DNA of 22,958 nt from NCBI GenBank assembly GCA_050184225.1, contig JBFXAN010000101.1, positions 1 through 22,958 of the forward strand, read 5' to 3'. Shown here in pieces: positions 17,123 through 22,958 of the stretch. Under the pieces are notes generated by a model. That model had not been told where the DNA came from. It did not search any database and saw only the letters and a list, made by a program, of their open reading frames with translations. The first letter of the stretch is position 1. The number at the start of each line of letters is the position of its first letter. The translations under genes were made by a program, and so were the position numbers. Source of the stretch: JBFXAN01 sp050184225. Lineage in GTDB: Bacteria; Chloroflexota; Dehalococcoidia; CAUJGQ01.

Positions 17123-17731
17123 TCAACCGGCGAACCGGAAGAGGCCCTGGATCGCGTTCTGGCCCGAGACGTCGACGTCCTTCAGGCCGTGGCCCGCGGT
17201 GCGCCGCTGGTAGGTCGATGCCTTGCTCACCCACGCCGGCGCGCCGGGAATCGTCGTGAAGACGGTCTCGTTGAGCGTGGTGACCTGACCGGTCGGCCCC
17301 CGGAACGGCTCCATCTCCGCCACCGCCATGGCGCCGATCTTCAGCGAGCCTTTGCCTTCCTCGATCTCGAAGGTGAAGGGCGCCCGCTGGACGCCGATGA
17401 TCTCGCCCATCAGACCGGCGAGGTCGGCGAGCGGTCCGCCCAGCCTGCCGGTCCAGGCGCTGACGAGGCCGTCCTGCTGCTCCGGCGTGGCGCGGTCGTC
17501 GACGGCGAACAAGACCGCCCAGTTGCCGGCGAGGATGTTTCCCTCGAAGTGGTTGAGGAAGGCGAAGTTCAGACCGGAAACTTCGGTGCCGTTCACCGAC
17601 CCGCGGTCGATGTGGTAGGCGATGATCGCGTCACACGTCCCGTCGCCGTCCGGGTCCTCGCCGATCCAGCACGGGCAGAGGACGTTGCAGGTGCAGACCT
17701 CCAGCAGGCTGCCTTCGAGTTCATAGCCCAT
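17123..17731 (-). CDS. DUF1326 domain protein
   Basis: A 202-residue protein that opens 'YELEGSLLEVCTCNVLCPCWIGEDPDGDGTCDAI', the DUF1326 signature: Cys13, Cys15, Cys19, Cys21 and Cys33 form a metal- or redox-type cysteine cluster. 'GNWAVLFAVDDRATPEQQDGLVSAWTGRLGGPLADLAGLMGEIIGVQRAPFTFE' is the conserved middle. Its biochemical role is unknown. The gene starts 42 bases after an ABM-like gene and precedes DUF2182 on the same strand. The soluble cysteine protein and the His/Cys-rich membrane partner may hand over a metal, which is inference. Confidence 0.88.
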   Translation of the reverse strand: MGYELEGSLLEVCTCNVLCPCWIGEDPDGDGTCDAIIAYHIDRGSVNGTEVSGLNFAFLNHFEGNILAGNWAVLFAVDDRATPEQQDGLVSAWTGRLGGPLADLAGLMGEIIGVQRAPFTFEIEEGKGSLKIGAMAVAEMEPFRGPTGQVTTLNETVFTTIPGAPAWVSKASTYQRRTAGHGLKDVDVSGQNAIQGLFRFAG

Positions 17732-17773
17732 CGCTCGTTCCTTTCCTGGCTCTGCGGCCTGCGCCGGAGCCTG

Positions 17774-18070
17774 TTAGATCGCCACGAGGATGTCGCCGTC
17801 GCTCCACTCGGGATCGGCGACGAGTAGCCCACGGAGTTGGTGGTACCACCGGTCCTGCTCCGGGTCGGCGGCGTTGCGCTCGTAGTTGGCCTCGGAGTCG
17901 AAGACCACCACCCCCACCAGTTCGGTGGGGCGAGCCTTTGGCCTGAACACGTAGGCGGCAATCGCACCACGTACCGCTGGCTTCCGGTCGCGCTCCCAGC
18001 GGCGGTGGTAGTCAGTCACCTGGTCGGCCATGCCGTCTTTTGGCTGCATTCGATAAATGCTTCCGTACAT
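17774..18070 (-). CDS. Antibiotic-biosynthesis-monooxygenase-like (ABM) small protein
   Basis: A 98-residue protein from ATG 18070, which has GGAGG 8 bases upstream; nearby ATGs at 18085 and 18076 are less well placed. 'MYGSIYRMQPKDGMADQVTDYHRRWERDRKP...AAYVFRPKARPTELVGVVVFDSEANYERNAADPEQDRWYHQL' follows the ferredoxin-like beta-alpha-beta-beta pattern of the dimeric ABM/Dabb superfamily. Catalytic residues are not conserved enough to say whether it is an enzyme or a binding protein. First gene of the run leading into DUF1326 and DUF2182. Confidence 0.72.
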   Translation of the reverse strand: MYGSIYRMQPKDGMADQVTDYHRRWERDRKPAVRGAIAAYVFRPKARPTELVGVVVFDSEANYERNAADPEQDRWYHQLRGLLVADPEWSDGDILVAI

Positions 18071-18242
18071 TGCCATCGCCTCCATCGCATTGGTGTCACG
18101 CCGGCCGGCATTGCGATGGATTGATTCTGATCGCACGCGGCGGCGGCGCCATCGTGGAGAGCACGGAGCTTCGCACGGCCGCCGCGTAGATTTCGCACGC
18201 GATCACGTAGCGGCAGGCGGTCCAGAGCCGGCCGTCTACGGG

Positions 18243-21200
18243 CTAGATGCGGGTGGCGAGGCCGCGTTCCACGGCCCAGGCGGCGATCTGGGAACGAGAG
18301 GTAAACCGGAGCTTTCCCAGGATATTCGTGATGTGCGTCTCGACTGTCCGCTCGGAGATGACAAGTTTCGCGGCGATCTCCGCGTTGGAACAGCCTCGGG
18401 TCAGCAGTGAGGCGATTTCCCGCTCGCGTTCGGTAAGTCCCCCGAATGCCTGCTTCGCGGTTTGGCGCTGTGAGACCGGCGGTGGTAGATGCTGCTCGGC
18501 GGCGTCGAGGAAGGCGTCGCGTTGCGCAGCGTCGGGGATCGTTTCGGCCAGGCGCTCGATCAGGTCCTCGGCGGCCTGGCGTTCTTCGAGAGAACGGGAT
18601 CGCTGCCCCATACCGCGGTAGAGATGCGCGAGAGCGGCGTGCATCCGCCAGAGGAGGCCGCGCTGGTTCTGTTGCAGGGCCGCCGTCGCCGCCTCGCGGT
18701 AGGCCGTTTCGGCCCCCGGCTTGTCGTCGAGCAGGACGAGCGCCTCGCCGCGAAGCCCGGCGAGGCGCGGCGGCACAACCGTGCCCTGCGCCCGCGCCGT
18801 CGCGATCAAGCCATCGGTCAGGCTGAGCGCCCGGCGGCCATCGCCGGTGGCGAGCGCCAATTCAGCGCGAGCGGAACAGAGGACGCGCTCGCCGAGCGTG
18901 CGGGTCGCGCCGTCTGGTGGTGAGTTCGCATCGAGCACGGCAGCCGCCATCACGATCTCGCCCAGGCGCAGCTCGCAGCGGGCGAGGAAGCCGGCGGTGA
19001 CGCGCGTCCAGTGGAGCGAACCGGTCTCCTTCGCGGTCGCGTGTGCCCGCTCAAGCGTGCTCCGGGCCGCTGTTAGGTCGAGCAGGTCCAGCTGAATGCT
19101 GCCGAGCGTCCAGAGGGCGCTGCCGATCCACTGGCGGTGACCGATCTCTTCGGCGGTGGCGAGACCGGCGAGCGTGGCGTCGATCGCGCGGCCGTATTCG
19201 CCCGCCGGCCCGAGGACCAGGCCGAGGTCGAACAGCGCGTAACACTCGCCCGCGCGCCAGCCGATGCCGGCCGCCATCATCCGGGCTTGCTCCAACCACT
19301 CCGCGCCTTGAGCGAGCGTCACGCTGGGCGGCAGGGTGTCCGTGTGATAGACGGGCGCGCAGACGGACATAGTGGACAGGCTGGAGCTGTAGCCCTGGCT
19401 GTCGTGCTGCTGCTCGAAGAGGGCCAGCGCCCGCTCGTAGTACGCCCGGCTCCGGGCCATGTCGCCGCCCAGGAACCAGGCCATGCCCAGCAGGTCGACG
19501 GTCTCGCCGTTGCCGCCGGCGTCTCCGAGTTGCTCGAAGATGCGCAGGGCTTCGTCGTGGTGGCGCACCGCCTCGACCGGCTGCTCGACATTCAGATACC
19601 AGTTGCCGGCGCGATTGAGGCTGTGTGCCAGCAGCGTCTGATCGGATGTCGAACGGGCGAGATCGAGGGCGGCGCGCCAGTGTTCGCCGGTGACGGCGTA
19701 GTCGCGGGCCGACCAGACGATCCCGAGGCCGATCAGCGCGTGCCACTGCTCCTGCCGATCGCTCTGCCGCCGCGCCGCTTCGAGCGCCGCCTGCATCGTC
19801 GCCTGCGCGCGCTCGAACTCCCCGACAACGTCGTGGGCGTTCGCCAGAAGGCGGAGCCGCTTTGGCGACGGATCGAGGGAGAGCCGGTGCGCCGCTTCAC
19901 CAGCACGCTCCAGGTGGCGGATCACCGCCGCCGGCGTGGAAAGCTCGCCCGCCTGTGCGCCGGCGCGCTCGCAGTATGGCAGTGCCTTGGCCCACGCTTC
20001 GGCCTCGTAGAAATGGTGCGCCAGGTCGCCGGCGTGGATCTCGACCTGATCCGGCGATGCGCCGTAGATGCGTTCGAGGGCGTCGCCGATCTGCAGGTGG
20101 ATGCGGCGGCGTTCGATGCCAAGGAGTTGTACATAGATCGCCTGCCGCGTGAGCGCGTGCCGGAAGGAAAAGGTTGCCCCCTCTTCAATGATGAGCTGGG
20201 CAGCGATGAGTTCCTTGATCGAGGCAAGCAGTGCGGCGTCGTCCTGGCGCGTGACCTCCTGCAGCAGGGGAAGATCCAGGCGCATACCGGCCACCGCCGC
20301 GACATCGAGCAGGTGTCCGGCGGACTCGCTCAGCCGGGCGACGCGTTGGCGGAGCGCATCCTGGACCGTCCGCGGCACTTGCTGGAGGTCGATGCGGTCG
20401 CTGCCGGCGTTCGCGGCCGGTGTCCCGCTGTCGAGGCGGACCGACGACGCCTTGAGGATCTCTTCGATGAAGAAGGGATTGCCGTTGGTGACGCTGTGGA
20501 AGGCTTCGAGGACGTCCCGCCGCACCGGCTGGCGTATATCGAGGATCGCCCGCATCATCACGTCGGTTTCGACCGCCGTCAGCCGATTGAGCGGCAGCTC
20601 GACCGCCCGGCGCGTGCGATCGAGTTCCGCGAGGAAGTGCGCGAGCGCGGGCTGCACTTCGTCGCTGCGGTACGACATCACGAGCAGCAGCGGCACGCCG
20701 GACTGCGGAGATCGGCAGACGAACTGGAGGAACTCCAGCGTCGTCTCGTCGGACCAGTGGAGGTCTTCGATGACGGCGAGGAGGGGTTGTTGACCGGCGA
20801 GACGGCGAAGGACGTTTAGGAGCGCGTGAAACAGTCGTCGCTTCTCCTGTTCGGCATCGAGCGGCGGGGCCGGCATGATCTCGACGCCGGCCAGGGTCGC
20901 GAGCTCCGGCAGGAGCTTGACGATCTCTCCCGCTTCCGGCCCGAGGGTGGCGACGATCGGCTCGGGGGTGAGGCCGGACAGGTAGGACCGCAGCATCTCT
21001 AGGAGCGCGGAGTACGGCAGGGCGCGGCCGCCCTCGAAGCAATCGCCCCGCACGATCAGGAAGCCCTCGGCGGCGGCGCGGATCGTGGCTTCCGAGGCGA
21101 GGCGCGACTTGCCGATGCCGGCCTCGCCCGATAGCAGCACGGCGTTCACGCCGCCCTGACCGGCCCGCTGGAGGGCAGCATCGAGCGCGAGCAGTTGCCC

Positions 21201-21254
21201 TGCCCGACCGACAATGATGGGGCAGACGTATGACCGGTCCGGGGTCGTGGCCAT
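18243..21254 (-). CDS. Large AAA-ATPase LuxR-family transcriptional regulator (LAL type)
   Basis: A 1003-residue protein. The N-terminal AAA ATPase has Walker A GEAGIGKS (43-50) and a Walker B-like 'LLAVIEDLHWSDETTLEFLQF' near 160. The long middle (about 400-900) is helical repeat sequence of TPR type ('HDEALRIFEQLGDAGG', 'SRAYYERALALFEQQHD'). A LuxR HTH ends the protein ('LTEREREIASLLTRGCSNAEIAAKLVISERTVETHITNILGKLRFTSRSQIAAWAVERG'). This is the MalT/LAL layout, an ATP-dependent activator triggered by an inducer bound to the repeats. It is divergent from the SRPBCC-ArsR operon and shares a 180-base region containing a strong dyad. Target genes are unknown. Confidence 0.92.
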   Translation of the reverse strand: MATTPDRSYVCPIIVGRAGQLLALDAALQRAGQGGVNAVLLSGEAGIGKSRLASEATIRAAAEGFLIVRGDCFEGGRALPYSALLEMLRSYLSGLTPEPIVATLGPEAGEIVKLLPELATLAGVEIMPAPPLDAEQEKRRLFHALLNVLRRLAGQQPLLAVIEDLHWSDETTLEFLQFVCRSPQSGVPLLLVMSYRSDEVQPALAHFLAELDRTRRAVELPLNRLTAVETDVMMRAILDIRQPVRRDVLEAFHSVTNGNPFFIEEILKASSVRLDSGTPAANAGSDRIDLQQVPRTVQDALRQRVARLSESAGHLLDVAAVAGMRLDLPLLQEVTRQDDAALLASIKELIAAQLIIEEGATFSFRHALTRQAIYVQLLGIERRRIHLQIGDALERIYGASPDQVEIHAGDLAHHFYEAEAWAKALPYCERAGAQAGELSTPAAVIRHLERAGEAAHRLSLDPSPKRLRLLANAHDVVGEFERAQATMQAALEAARRQSDRQEQWHALIGLGIVWSARDYAVTGEHWRAALDLARSTSDQTLLAHSLNRAGNWYLNVEQPVEAVRHHDEALRIFEQLGDAGGNGETVDLLGMAWFLGGDMARSRAYYERALALFEQQHDSQGYSSSLSTMSVCAPVYHTDTLPPSVTLAQGAEWLEQARMMAAGIGWRAGECYALFDLGLVLGPAGEYGRAIDATLAGLATAEEIGHRQWIGSALWTLGSIQLDLLDLTAARSTLERAHATAKETGSLHWTRVTAGFLARCELRLGEIVMAAAVLDANSPPDGATRTLGERVLCSARAELALATGDGRRALSLTDGLIATARAQGTVVPPRLAGLRGEALVLLDDKPGAETAYREAATAALQQNQRGLLWRMHAALAHLYRGMGQRSRSLEERQAAEDLIERLAETIPDAAQRDAFLDAAEQHLPPPVSQRQTAKQAFGGLTEREREIASLLTRGCSNAEIAAKLVISERTVETHITNILGKLRFTSRSQIAAWAVERGLATRI

Positions 21255-21285
21255 AGCGCATCAAGAATACTTCAAGACGCGCCGG

Positions 21286-21308
21286 CTGACACAATGGACC
21301 TGTGTCAG
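21286..21308. promoter_or_regulatory. Operator-like dyad CTGACACA-N7-TGTGTCAG between the LuxR gene and the SRPBCC operon
   Basis: CTGACACA (21286-21293) and TGTGTCAG (21301-21308) are perfect 8-base inverted repeats with a 7-base centre, 32 bases upstream of the LuxR start and 127 upstream of SRPBCC. This is close to where the LuxR-gene promoter should be; TATTCT in the minus strand near 21265 could be its -10. Likely bound by the LuxR protein or the ArsR protein. Confidence 0.55.
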
Positions 21309-21362
21309 AACCTGTGGGAATCCGCTACAGCGCCTTCCTCGTGTCTGGCGTCGATCACCAAA

Positions 21363-21380
21363 TGCAACTCTTCGGTTGCA
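21363..21380. promoter_or_regulatory. Dyad TGCAAC-N6-GTTGCA upstream of the SRPBCC operon
   Basis: TGCAAC (21363-21368) and GTTGCA (21375-21380) are perfect arms with a TCTTCG centre. GTTGCAC occurs again at 21409-21415, close to the ribosome binding site (GGAGGAGG, 21420-21427). A dyad plus a repeated half-site fits an ArsR-type operator or a small mRNA hairpin. Confidence 0.4.
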
Positions 21381-21434
21381 CACGGATCCCATGATGTGCT
21401 ACCTTGACGTTGCACGTTCGGAGGAGGTGGCCTC

Positions 21435-21908
21435 ATGGTTTCGGATCGGCGCCCTGTCGCGAAGGCGGAAATGCTCATTCGTAAACCTGTTGATGAGGTC
21501 TTCGAGGCGTTCATCGATCCCGCGATCACTTCAAAGATCTGGTTCACCAAGGGCAGTGGCAGGCTGAAACCTGGTGCGGTCGTTCAATGGGACTGGGAGA
21601 TGTATAACTCGTCGGCCCAGGCCACGGTGAAAGACATCGAACAGAACGAGCGAATTCTCGTCGAGTGGTCGGGATACGGCGCACCCACGAGCATCGAGTG
21701 GCGCTTTGTTCCTCGATCGGATGGCACGACGTTCGTCAGCGTGATGAATTCCGGCTTCGGTGGCGATGAGGATGAAATCGTCCAGCAGGCGCTCGACTCG
21801 ACTGAAGGTTTTGCATTCTTGCTTGCCGGACTCAAAGCACTACTTGAGCACAGCATCATCTTGAATCTCGTACCGGATCGTTTTCCCGATGGAATCGGCG
21901 AACACTAA
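21435..21908 (+). CDS. SRPBCC (AHSA1-like) domain protein 1
   Basis: A 157-residue protein. 'AEMLIRKPVDEVFEAFIDPAITSKIWFTKGSGRLKPGAVVQWDW', then 'ILVEWSGYGAPTSIEWRFVPRSDGTTFVSVMNSGF', and a C-terminal 'GFAFLLAGLKALLEH' helix form the START/SRPBCC helix-grip fold of the AHSA1 (Activator of Hsp90 ATPase homologue) type. Small hydrophobic ligands bind in the cavity; the ligand is unknown. GGAGGAGG lies just before the ATG. First of three co-directional genes with a second SRPBCC protein and an ArsR regulator, a common bacterial arrangement. Confidence 0.88.
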   Translation: MVSDRRPVAKAEMLIRKPVDEVFEAFIDPAITSKIWFTKGSGRLKPGAVVQWDWEMYNSSAQATVKDIEQNERILVEWSGYGAPTSIEWRFVPRSDGTTFVSVMNSGFGGDEDEIVQQALDSTEGFAFLLAGLKALLEHSIILNLVPDRFPDGIGEH

Positions 21909-21938
21909 TGTGCCATGTCCCACCACCGGAGGAGTGCG

Positions 21939-22385
21939 ATGGCTGACGATGCGATTGAGCGCGAGATATTCATCTGTGCCGGGATCGAGCGCGTGTGGTC
22001 GCTCGTCTCCAAGGCCGGTTTTTGGGTCGGCGACGACCTGCACTTTGACGCGGACGCCGACGAAGGCGAGACGGTGGTGATCGATACCGCGGCATACGGT
22101 CGGTTTCGGGTGCGAGTGGACCGCTTGCAGCCACCACACTATGCGGCGTATCGCTGGGCGAGTGGGTTTCTCAGCGTCGATCCGGCCGAGGGGAACTCGA
22201 CGCTCGTCGAATTCACGCTGGTCGAACAGGACGGCGGCGTGCTGCTCCGGATCAAAGAGAGCGGATTCGCGAGCCTGGCGGGCACGGAGGACTTCCACAA
22301 CTCCAGGCTCGACGACAACGCTGAAGGTTGGACGATGCAGATCGAGCGACTTCGCCGCGTTGCCGAAGGAGTCTCGGTGCCATGA
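21939..22385 (+). CDS. SRPBCC (AHSA1-like) domain protein 2
   Basis: A 148-residue protein from ATG 21939, chosen over ATG 21915 because GGAGGAG lies 5-6 bases upstream. 'AIEREIFICAGIERVWSLVSKAGFWVGDDLHFDADADEGETVVID', 'YAAYRWASGF' and 'STLVEFTLVEQDGGVLLRIKESGF', with a C-terminal helix ('NAEGWTMQIERLRRVAE'), fit the same helix-grip fold as the first protein but with low similarity, so the two are an old duplication. Its stop overlaps the ArsR start as ATGA (22382-22385), coupling the regulator to it. Confidence 0.86.
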   Translation: MADDAIEREIFICAGIERVWSLVSKAGFWVGDDLHFDADADEGETVVIDTAAYGRFRVRVDRLQPPHYAAYRWASGFLSVDPAEGNSTLVEFTLVEQDGGVLLRIKESGFASLAGTEDFHNSRLDDNAEGWTMQIERLRRVAEGVSVP

Positions 22386-22723
22386 CACGCACGCTCGATC
22401 AGTTCGATGACGTGTTCGCGGCGCTGGCCGACTCCAATCGCCGGACCGTGCTGGAGCGTCTTGCCCTGGCAGGAGAGGGCACCGCCACGACGATTGCCCG
22501 GGAACTGCCGATCAGCCGGCAGGCGGTGGTCAAGCACCTCGCCTGCCTTGACCGGGCACGGCTCGTCCAAGCCCGGCGCGCCGGCCGCGAAGTGCGGTAC
22601 AGCGTGCAGCCAGGGCGTCTCGCCGCAACCGGCCGGGAGTTGGAATCGATCGCCGCCGGTTGGGATCGCACGCTTTCGGCGCTCAAGCGCGTCGCCGAGA
22701 GGGCGCAGGCCTCTGATCGGTAG
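22382..22723 (+). CDS. ArsR family winged-helix regulator
   Basis: A 113-residue protein from ATG 22382, overlapping the SRPBCC stop by 4 bases. 'DDVFAALADSNRRTVLERLALAGEGTATTIARELPISRQAVVKHLACLDRARLVQARRAGREVRYSVQP' is the ArsR winged helix with the recognition helix 'ISRQAVVKHLACL'. No CxC metal site is seen, so it is the type that pairs with SRPBCC genes rather than an arsenite sensor. It probably controls its own operon; the dyad at 21363-21380 is a candidate site. Confidence 0.9.
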   Translation: MTRTLDQFDDVFAALADSNRRTVLERLALAGEGTATTIARELPISRQAVVKHLACLDRARLVQARRAGREVRYSVQPGRLAATGRELESIAAGWDRTLSALKRVAERAQASDR

Positions 22724-22879
22724 ACGGGCGACGCACCGGGGATATGACGTTCCGTTTCAGCCGTCGCCGGCAATGACAAGTTCGTCAACGCGATCGGTGA
22801 GTCGATCGATGGCGCTGAGTACTTGACCGCCGTCTGAGGCGACTGATGTGGGTTAGTGAGATGAGTTGGCAGAGTGAAT

Positions 22880-22928
22880 CCTCGGTCGGATGGTGGTTGT
22901 TGCGAGGCAACGACCATGACGACCGAGG
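22880..22928 (+). promoter_or_regulatory. Long hairpin covering the start codon of the terminal transposase-like gene
   Basis: CCTCGGTCG (22880-22888) pairs perfectly with CGACCGAGG (22920-22928). Inside, GGTTGTTGC (22895-22903) pairs with GCAACGACC (22907-22915) with one G-U, leaving a 3-base loop. The ATG at 22916 lies between the two stems. In a transcript entering from outside, the start would be sequestered, a known way for insertion sequences to limit transposase synthesis. Confidence 0.6.
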
Positions 22929-22958
22929 ACTTGCTCATTGTACTGTTCTGCGCGATCG
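22916..22958 (+). CDS. 5' end of a probable IS transposase (IS982-like, partial)
   Basis: The frame starts at ATG 22916 and reads MTTEDLLIVLFCAI to the window edge. Short acidic openings of this type ('TxEDLLxxLFCxxDD') are typical of IS982-family transposases as I recall them, but 14 residues cannot settle it. The hairpin around its start supports an insertion sequence. The stretch 22724-22879 before it holds no gene and probably contains the left end of the element; no terminal repeat can be confirmed without its right end. Confidence 0.45.
   Translation, partial: MTTEDLLIVLFCAI

Noticed and set aside
19137..20819. 560-codon plus-strand frame opposite the LuxR regulator gene
   Set aside because: A shadow of the regulator's frame, with the same low-complexity composition and no ribosome binding site.

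Overview
The window is GC-rich DNA with dense, mostly minus-strand operons. It looks chromosomal, from a high-GC bacterium. A Chloroflexota origin (Thermomicrobia/Sphaerobacter-like) is my best guess. It rests on myo-inositol-phosphate synthase (inositol lipids occur in that group), a single-chain acyl-CoA carboxylase, a DUF1326/DUF2182 pair and a palindromic 'PALSxxEG'-type coding repeat. No rRNA, tRNA or marker gene fixes the taxonomy.

Layout. Positions 1-2220 are an accessory patch: a cut-off minus-strand gene (possibly IS630-like), an antitoxin followed by a toxin cut to 20 codons, and a minus-strand AAA ATPase/DUF4276 pair that resembles a split OLD-like defence module. Positions 2305-7667 are a minus-strand metabolic run: VOC protein, flavin-binding PNPOx-like protein, GNAT acetyltransferase and a BC-BCCP-CT acyl-CoA carboxylase with a palindromic repeat inserted in frame in its biotin carboxylase domain. 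Positions 7747-9067 hold a tightly coupled operon of a uridine-kinase-like P-loop protein, a DUF433 antitoxin and a DUF5615 PIN-like toxin, with a perfect palindrome at its -10. Then come a luciferase-like flavin monooxygenase (9161-10429) and a LysR regulator (10561-11466) divergent from the inositol-phosphate synthase gene ino1 (11630-12946).

Positions 12950-16065 are the most unusual part. Directly after ino1 lie an MNT/HEPN toxin-antitoxin pair and a second P-loop kinase, followed by a diverged relic of the ino1 3' end. A second block follows: RHH/MazF with a non-standard toxin start, a HEPN fragment, and an unrecognised two-gene minus-strand cassette that includes a HEXXH protein. It ends in another short ino1 relic. 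I read this as a hotspot where small defence or toxin cassettes have repeatedly accumulated behind ino1.

Positions 16255-18070 are a minus-strand ABM-like/DUF1326/DUF2182 operon. Positions 18243-21254 encode a 1003-residue AAA-LuxR regulator, divergent from an SRPBCC-SRPBCC-ArsR operon (21435-22723) with an 8+8 bp inverted repeat between them. The window ends in the first codons of a probable transposase whose start codon lies in a strong hairpin.

All functional calls come from reading motifs by eye. No database search was run.
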